Source: Tubiluchus corallicola (Eukaryota > Priapulida > Priapulimorpha > Priapulimorphida > Tubiluchidae). From it: DNA of 64,000 bases. Both the position numbers and the translations under genes were made by a program. The stretch is from positions 534,001 through 598,000 of the forward strand of contig JAQGDQ010000104.1 of the NCBI GenBank assembly GCA_030141605.1, given 5' to 3'. Position 1 is the first letter of the stretch; each line of letters opens with the position of its first letter. Shown here in pieces: positions 60,201-64,000 of this stretch. The notes under the pieces are model-generated. The model was not told where the DNA came from and searched no databases. It saw only the letters and a program-made list of their open reading frames with translations.

Positions 60201-62856
60201 AACATTTTATTTCAGTTATTACTCAGTCGCTGTCAGAGAATCAGGCGTCACAGCAAGCAAGAAAGCCACCAAACCGCTCAGCTAGCCGGACCAGTCAGTC
60301 GTCCGGTCTTTCAGGTCTTGGACTTCCATCAGCATCTTCCCCTAAACCTAGTCACAGTCCCGGGGCCTCTTCCGCCTCATCTGATGCCTTCAACTCCCCG
60401 CCTGTCCTGCGACGTCAAAGAAACAGGCATTCCCCTGGAGCACTTCGCAGACACGGTCCTCCCGTTGTCGATGACGTAAAGTCGCGACCGCCCAGCACTC
60501 CTCCCCCTCCTCCTCCAAATAGTCATTATAGTCCAAAGCACGTGAGGCCGCAATTCAGTGTGGAGGGCAGAGGGTTGATTGAGAGAGTTGATCCGTGTAT
60601 TCCACTAGATAGGCAACCGTAAGTTTGTAATTATTTCATTTGTATTATTCTGTTTTTTCAGCTCATTAGCTTTATAACACACATTTGTTTGTTAATTTCT
60701 TTGCACGATCGTTCATTCATTCATTCATTCGCTTTATTTCGTTTATTTCTTCTTTCATGCTTCTCTTGTAATACTTTTCTTGTAATCCACACAATTCGGG
60801 GCGGAATCTTGCACATAGATGCAGGACCGATTCAATGAGATACATTGTGACAAGACTGGAACTTAGCTCATAAGTGTTTCTTTAAGATGAGCCACTGAAC
60901 TGTATCAGTCATGTTTAGATGTATATAAGTGCTCATGTATATTATTTACTAATTTTTCACTAATTTGTTTACTTAAATGTTAGAAGATAGTTTTAGATTT
61001 GCTGATTGAAGGTGAAAGAAGCTTTTAAGGTGAAGGAAAAGAAAATTTTAAAGTAAATCCCGAAGAACTTTCTATACAAAGTTATATTAGTTAGAATTAT
61101 GATTACCTGTTTGAAGAACTTATGTAACTGAGAAACAAAATTCTTAATAATTTAAAATGTTTGCACCACCCCGGTAAAACGTCACTGCATCGCCACATTC
61201 CAGGGTGCACCACTTCAACAAGAAACACATTATTGACCTTATTCATAACACAAAGTGAGAAAGCTTTTCCTTTGTTAGCGAAGAGTCAGTATGAATGCTC
61301 TTATTATTTTTTCAAGTTTTATGCTGTGTTGTCTAAACTTGTTTCAAACAAGTTCTGAATTTTTGGAAGACCAGTAGTGCCATTTTTGTAAATTGCGTAA
61401 ATTCGTTGAGAATATTTTTACGGACCCAGTACATTATTTCAAAAGCTGACCGCTAGTTGACAGGCCGTCACTTTGTTTACATCACGTACTTCAGTGTAAC
61501 CACGTGTATATCTCTATGTATAAAAATATAGAATCAATTGTGCGGAGTTATTAGAGTCAATTGCAGACAGTTTTTATATACTTTTGCATAGGAGCAGCCA
61601 GTACTTAGGCGTTTTTGAGACAATTAGGTATCATGTATCCTTGATAGCTGGGTATTTTAAATTATGCATAAAACAAGGTAACTGATATTTTAAGTCCACT
61701 TAGAGGCTCTCTATGGTCACAAAATTGCAATTTGTTGCTGGCTCCAAGGGGCTCCTTGAACCCCCATGGGGCCCTATGCGGCCCCCAAACCCCCAGCCTG
61801 TTTCAGAGTTTTGCAATTTGTCATTCTCATCCCTGCTAATTTTCATTGTGGGGGTTTAAATTTACCCTTTTTTATACAGCATTTGTATACAATAAGACAA
61901 CATGTAAGTGGTATAAAGTTTTAAGATAATTTTTTACGTTTATGTAGGGAAATGGTTTTCTTGTTCCTTTAATATTTGCACTTTTTGTTCAGAAGAGCTT
62001 CTGATAAAGTGCAAAGTGAAATGCATAAATGTCAATAACTAAGTTCATGTGCTGTTTTATTTGCAGTGAGTGTGCCAATTGTTGAAGCTTTCTTCTAGTT
62101 TTTATTACTTAGAGTTCTATTTCTTGTACGTTTCTATTCTAGTTGGTATCACGGAGCAATTTCACGGAATCATGCCGAGGACTTGCTGCGGTTTCAGAGA
62201 GAGTGCAGCTACTTGGTTCGTAGAAGTGAGAGTAACGCAAACGATTATTCTTTGTCTTTAAAGTAAGTCGTGTATCTGACCTTGGCGAATAAACAGCATC
62301 GTTTGTCTCTCAATGAAATTAGTTTAAAAAGCTTTAAATTTCTTTTAAGCAAGACGGTATGTTTCCGAAATCGCGAAAATAAAACTGCTTCAAGTATCAT
62401 TTGCAGGCATTTTATCATCTTAAATTTCGTAAAGCTTCTGATTCCAGTGACGGTGCCTTGCTCCTTTTGCTAAGAACGTTGTTCAGTTCATCATTTTGAT
62501 AGTCAGTTGATTAGAATACATTCTGTTGTTTGCATTTTCAGCATTGCCAAAAAACTCTGAAACACATAATAAGAGATTATATCCATATTGTGGCATCAAA
62601 CTCAATTTTTTTCAATCACCTTCCATTCATTTTTACATTCTTTTTTAAAACATAAATCTTGAATTTTAGGAGCATAAATGGCTTCATGCACATGAAAATC
62701 GTTTCCACGGCAACCGGCAAGTTCATCCTGGGTCAGTTCAGCAAGCCGTTCGACAACATTCCGGAAATGATCCACTTTTACACACTCCACAAGCTTCCCA
62801 TCCGAGGGGCGGAGCACATGTCACTCGTACATCCAATCATAGACGAAGTTCTCTAG
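51190..62856 (+). CDS. SHB: SHB-family SH2 adaptor with repeated YDxPWE motifs, eight exons
   Basis: Exons 51190-51810, 52871-53072, 55124-55210, 56144-57298, 59091-59375, 60216-60618, 62143-62262, 62670-62856. Phases agree; 3060 nt, 1019 residues, about twice vertebrate SHB. The family (SHB, SHD, SHE, SHF) links activated tyrosine kinases to downstream effectors in the cytoplasm. The C-terminal SH2 domain (918-1019) has WYHGAISR, the phosphotyrosine-binding Arg in SYLVRR (R944), GFMHMKI, and KPFDNIPEMIHFYTLHKLPI. Family tyrosine motifs are YDEPWEW (Y318), YDAPWEW (Y671) and YDSPWEY (Y767), with YDTPYDSE (Y294/Y298) and a YTEPFEL segment upstream. Proline-rich candidate SH3 ligands are KKPPPTPPKP at the N terminus and KKKPPVKPPRK in exon 4. 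The linkers are Ser-rich and probably disordered. Intron 2 appears to use a GC donor (CGAG|GCAAGT). Start: ATG before AKSMLKGIF. Confidence 0.93.
51844..52860. other. Intron 1 of the SHB-like gene, no further feature
   Basis: AT-rich. No exon or repeat is recognised. Confidence 0.4.
53175..53630. mobile_element. MITE family 4, TA-flanked, carrying a nested family 1 MITE
   Basis: Left end CACTCATATTTCGGTTTGCC; the right end, reverse complemented, is CACTCACATCTCAGTTTGCC. TA is on each side (53173-53174, 53631-53632). It lies in intron 2 of the SHB-like gene. Its middle (from 53261) is family 1 sequence in reverse orientation. Confidence 0.75.
53261..53550. mobile_element. MITE family 1 copy nested in the family 4 element
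   Basis: Starts AGTAGGCGCTATG, one base short of the family CAGTAGGCGC terminus. It continues with the words ttgtttcaaaaacgtctag, aaaaactgtaggcaattg and ctctacataattgact, shared with 25354-25784 and 61445-61640. The far end is not resolved. Confidence 0.6.
54071..54366. repeat. 60-bp minisatellite, five copies, in intron 2 of the SHB-like gene
   Basis: Five near-identical units containing ttttacgctcatgcccctga and atatagttcatagattgct. Differences are mostly the length of the A-run and single substitutions, so the expansion is recent. Confidence 0.92.
55574..55695 (+). mobile_element. LINE/SINE 3' tail copy in intron 3 of the SHB-like gene
   Basis: Begins gggtggctgattttctaacc, then tagggttttttcgcc, and ends ttgagataaataaatttat. 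This parallels the tail of the retrotransposon at 29723-29845. No RT sequence precedes it, so it is a SINE or an extremely truncated LINE. Confidence 0.55.
59598..60038. mobile_element. MITE family 5, TA-flanked, in intron 5 of the SHB-like gene
   Basis: Left end CAGTAAGTTCTCACTTAGC; the right end, reverse complemented, starts CAGTAAGTCAAGTCC. TA flanks both ends. Subterminal gcgacgtttcgtttta and cgtttaacgacgttttgc words are partly repeated. No transposase is present. Confidence 0.7.
61440..61640. mobile_element. Partial MITE family 1 copy in intron 6 of the SHB-like gene
   Basis: Shares gctgaccgctag, gccgtcactttgtttac, gcggagttatt, agtcaattgcagacag and gcgtttttgagacaatt with the other family 1 copies. 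Termini have been lost. Confidence 0.6.
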
Positions 62857-64000
62857 TAATGTGAGGTCTGGTTTAGTCATATTTTTAATTAGAATCATCA
62901 TCCGTTGATATAATTCTTCGCCGTGAAGTGTGGGCTGTTGCAGTTCGTAGTTTTTTGTGGTGTATATGGGTTGTACAGTAAACTACGTATAACTCAACAC
63001 GTTATAACTCGAATTCTTGCGTATCTTAAATGAATCTTGTAGAACAAATTTGCCCTTTCATTTTTCTCTTTGCCAAACATTGCGTAACTTGAAATCTGTA
63101 ACTCGAATTATATTGTAACTCAAACTGCCTTTCCGGTACAATTTATAAGAATCTGGCTGAAATTGCCACACCTATCTTGAACAACCTCCCATGCGAGAAA
63201 TCCTACGTGAAAGTGTGCACCACATTATGATTTTTACTGCTGGTTTGAGCAAAAAGGCTAAGATTCTTGCATTACCTTAGCAGAATGCCGAACACAACAT
63301 AGCTTAACAAATGTGGTTTATTATTATTATAACATTATTATTGCGGAGTACTATTAGCCGTGCTACTCAGAATACAATAGAGGTGGACCTGTTATTTCAC
63401 TTTGATTATTCATAAAAACTGTTGTTTGATATTTGATTAAGGGCTCAGTTTGTCATTTTCACAGGCTGCAGTGTATGTCCAACGTTTGAAAAGCGAATCA
63501 CTTTCGCTTCCTTACAAACATTGTCGTACCCCCGCATAACTCGAACAAATTTTCTGATCCCAAGGTGTTTGACTTGTACGTTGTTTACTGTATTTTCTTA
63601 TTATTGCTTTTTATCAACCAAACATCTCTTGCCTATAATACAAACTTTTTACAAAAGCTGTTAGTTATTTTTTATCTGTCATTTTATTTTAATGAAGTCA
63701 AATTAAGTATTTCAAGAAGTCATATCATTAAATTGAATCACTGTTGTACAAGTTTGAAATGTTTAATTTCTGCGTAGTTATTATTTGTTAGATTAAATGC
63801 GAGTTTAGATGTGCCTTTAGCGTTTCCTGTTAACGATCAAGTGTATTGTAGGTAGATTGTAAGAGAGGTTTAGTTAAGTGATTAGTGTTCATAGACATAC
63901 ATACACCCTAGACAGCAAAGCATATCTTAATGCAAAAAAACTGCATTTGCCATCTTTTCTTTAAAGTTATTTTGCCACTTTTGATGTTGTAAATTCATAT
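62857..64000. other. 3' flank of the SHB-like gene
   Basis: 3' UTR start, then the MITE at 62976-63590, then AT-rich sequence with no recognised gene up to the window edge. Confidence 0.5.
62976..63590. mobile_element. MITE family 6, TA-flanked, downstream of the SHB-like gene
   Basis: Left end CAGTAAACTACGTATAACTC; the right end, reverse complemented, is CAGTAAACAACGTACAAGTC. TA is on each side. The interior repeats the phrase taactcgaat. It has no coding capacity. It lies only 120 bp past the stop codon and so may be part of the 3' UTR. Confidence 0.75.

Noticed and set aside
1-64000. CRISPR arrays, bacterial operons or phage genes
   Set aside because: The genes are intron-containing animal genes. 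The tandem arrays have no repeat-spacer structure.

Overview
This is a gene-bearing piece of an AT-rich animal (metazoan) nuclear genome. The genes are split by many phase-consistent GT-AG introns. The gene set (POMT1, NUP62, an Eph-type ectodomain, an SHB-type SH2 adaptor and a C-type lectin) is animal-specific. The unusual receptor architecture and the dense small transposons would fit an early-branching invertebrate such as a sponge, but the sequence alone does not prove the phylum.

Layout. (1) 1-3464: 3' flank of POMT1, with a tRNA-like SINE fragment and no gene recognised. (2) 3611-27648, minus strand: a complete POMT1 in 19 exons (756 residues). Its introns hold microsatellites, minisatellites, MITEs, a solo LTR nested in an older repeat, and LINE tails. 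(3) 28000-29845: a 5'-truncated non-LTR retrotransposon, then a pogo/Tigger-like MITE at 31358-31813. (4) 32034-33683, minus strand: NUP62 with an intronless coding region. (5) 35103-46321, plus strand: a ten-exon receptor-like gene. It predicts a signal peptide, an Eph-receptor ligand-binding domain, an Eph sushi-like cysteine module, one EGF domain, two Ig domains, one transmembrane helix and a 20-residue tail without tyrosine. There is no kinase. (6) 49699-50543: a two-exon secreted C-type lectin with a coiled-coil neck. (7) 51190-62856: an eight-exon, 1019-residue SHB-family adaptor with three repeated YDxPWE[W/Y] tyrosine motifs and a C-terminal SH2 domain. (8) 62976-63590: another TA-flanked MITE.

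How the genes relate. POMT1 is housekeeping O-mannosylation in the ER and NUP62 is the central nuclear-pore channel. The receptor-like gene, the lectin and the SH2 adaptor lie on one strand within 28 kb and would all act at or under the cell surface. Any functional link between them is only inference.

The strongest candidate for something undescribed is the kinase-less Eph-LBD/EGF/Ig receptor. Next are the exon-duplicated YDxPWE module of the adaptor and a group of TA-target-site MITE families, some nested. All splice coordinates were derived by hand from reading frame, splice consensus and remembered family conservation, not from alignment software or transcripts.
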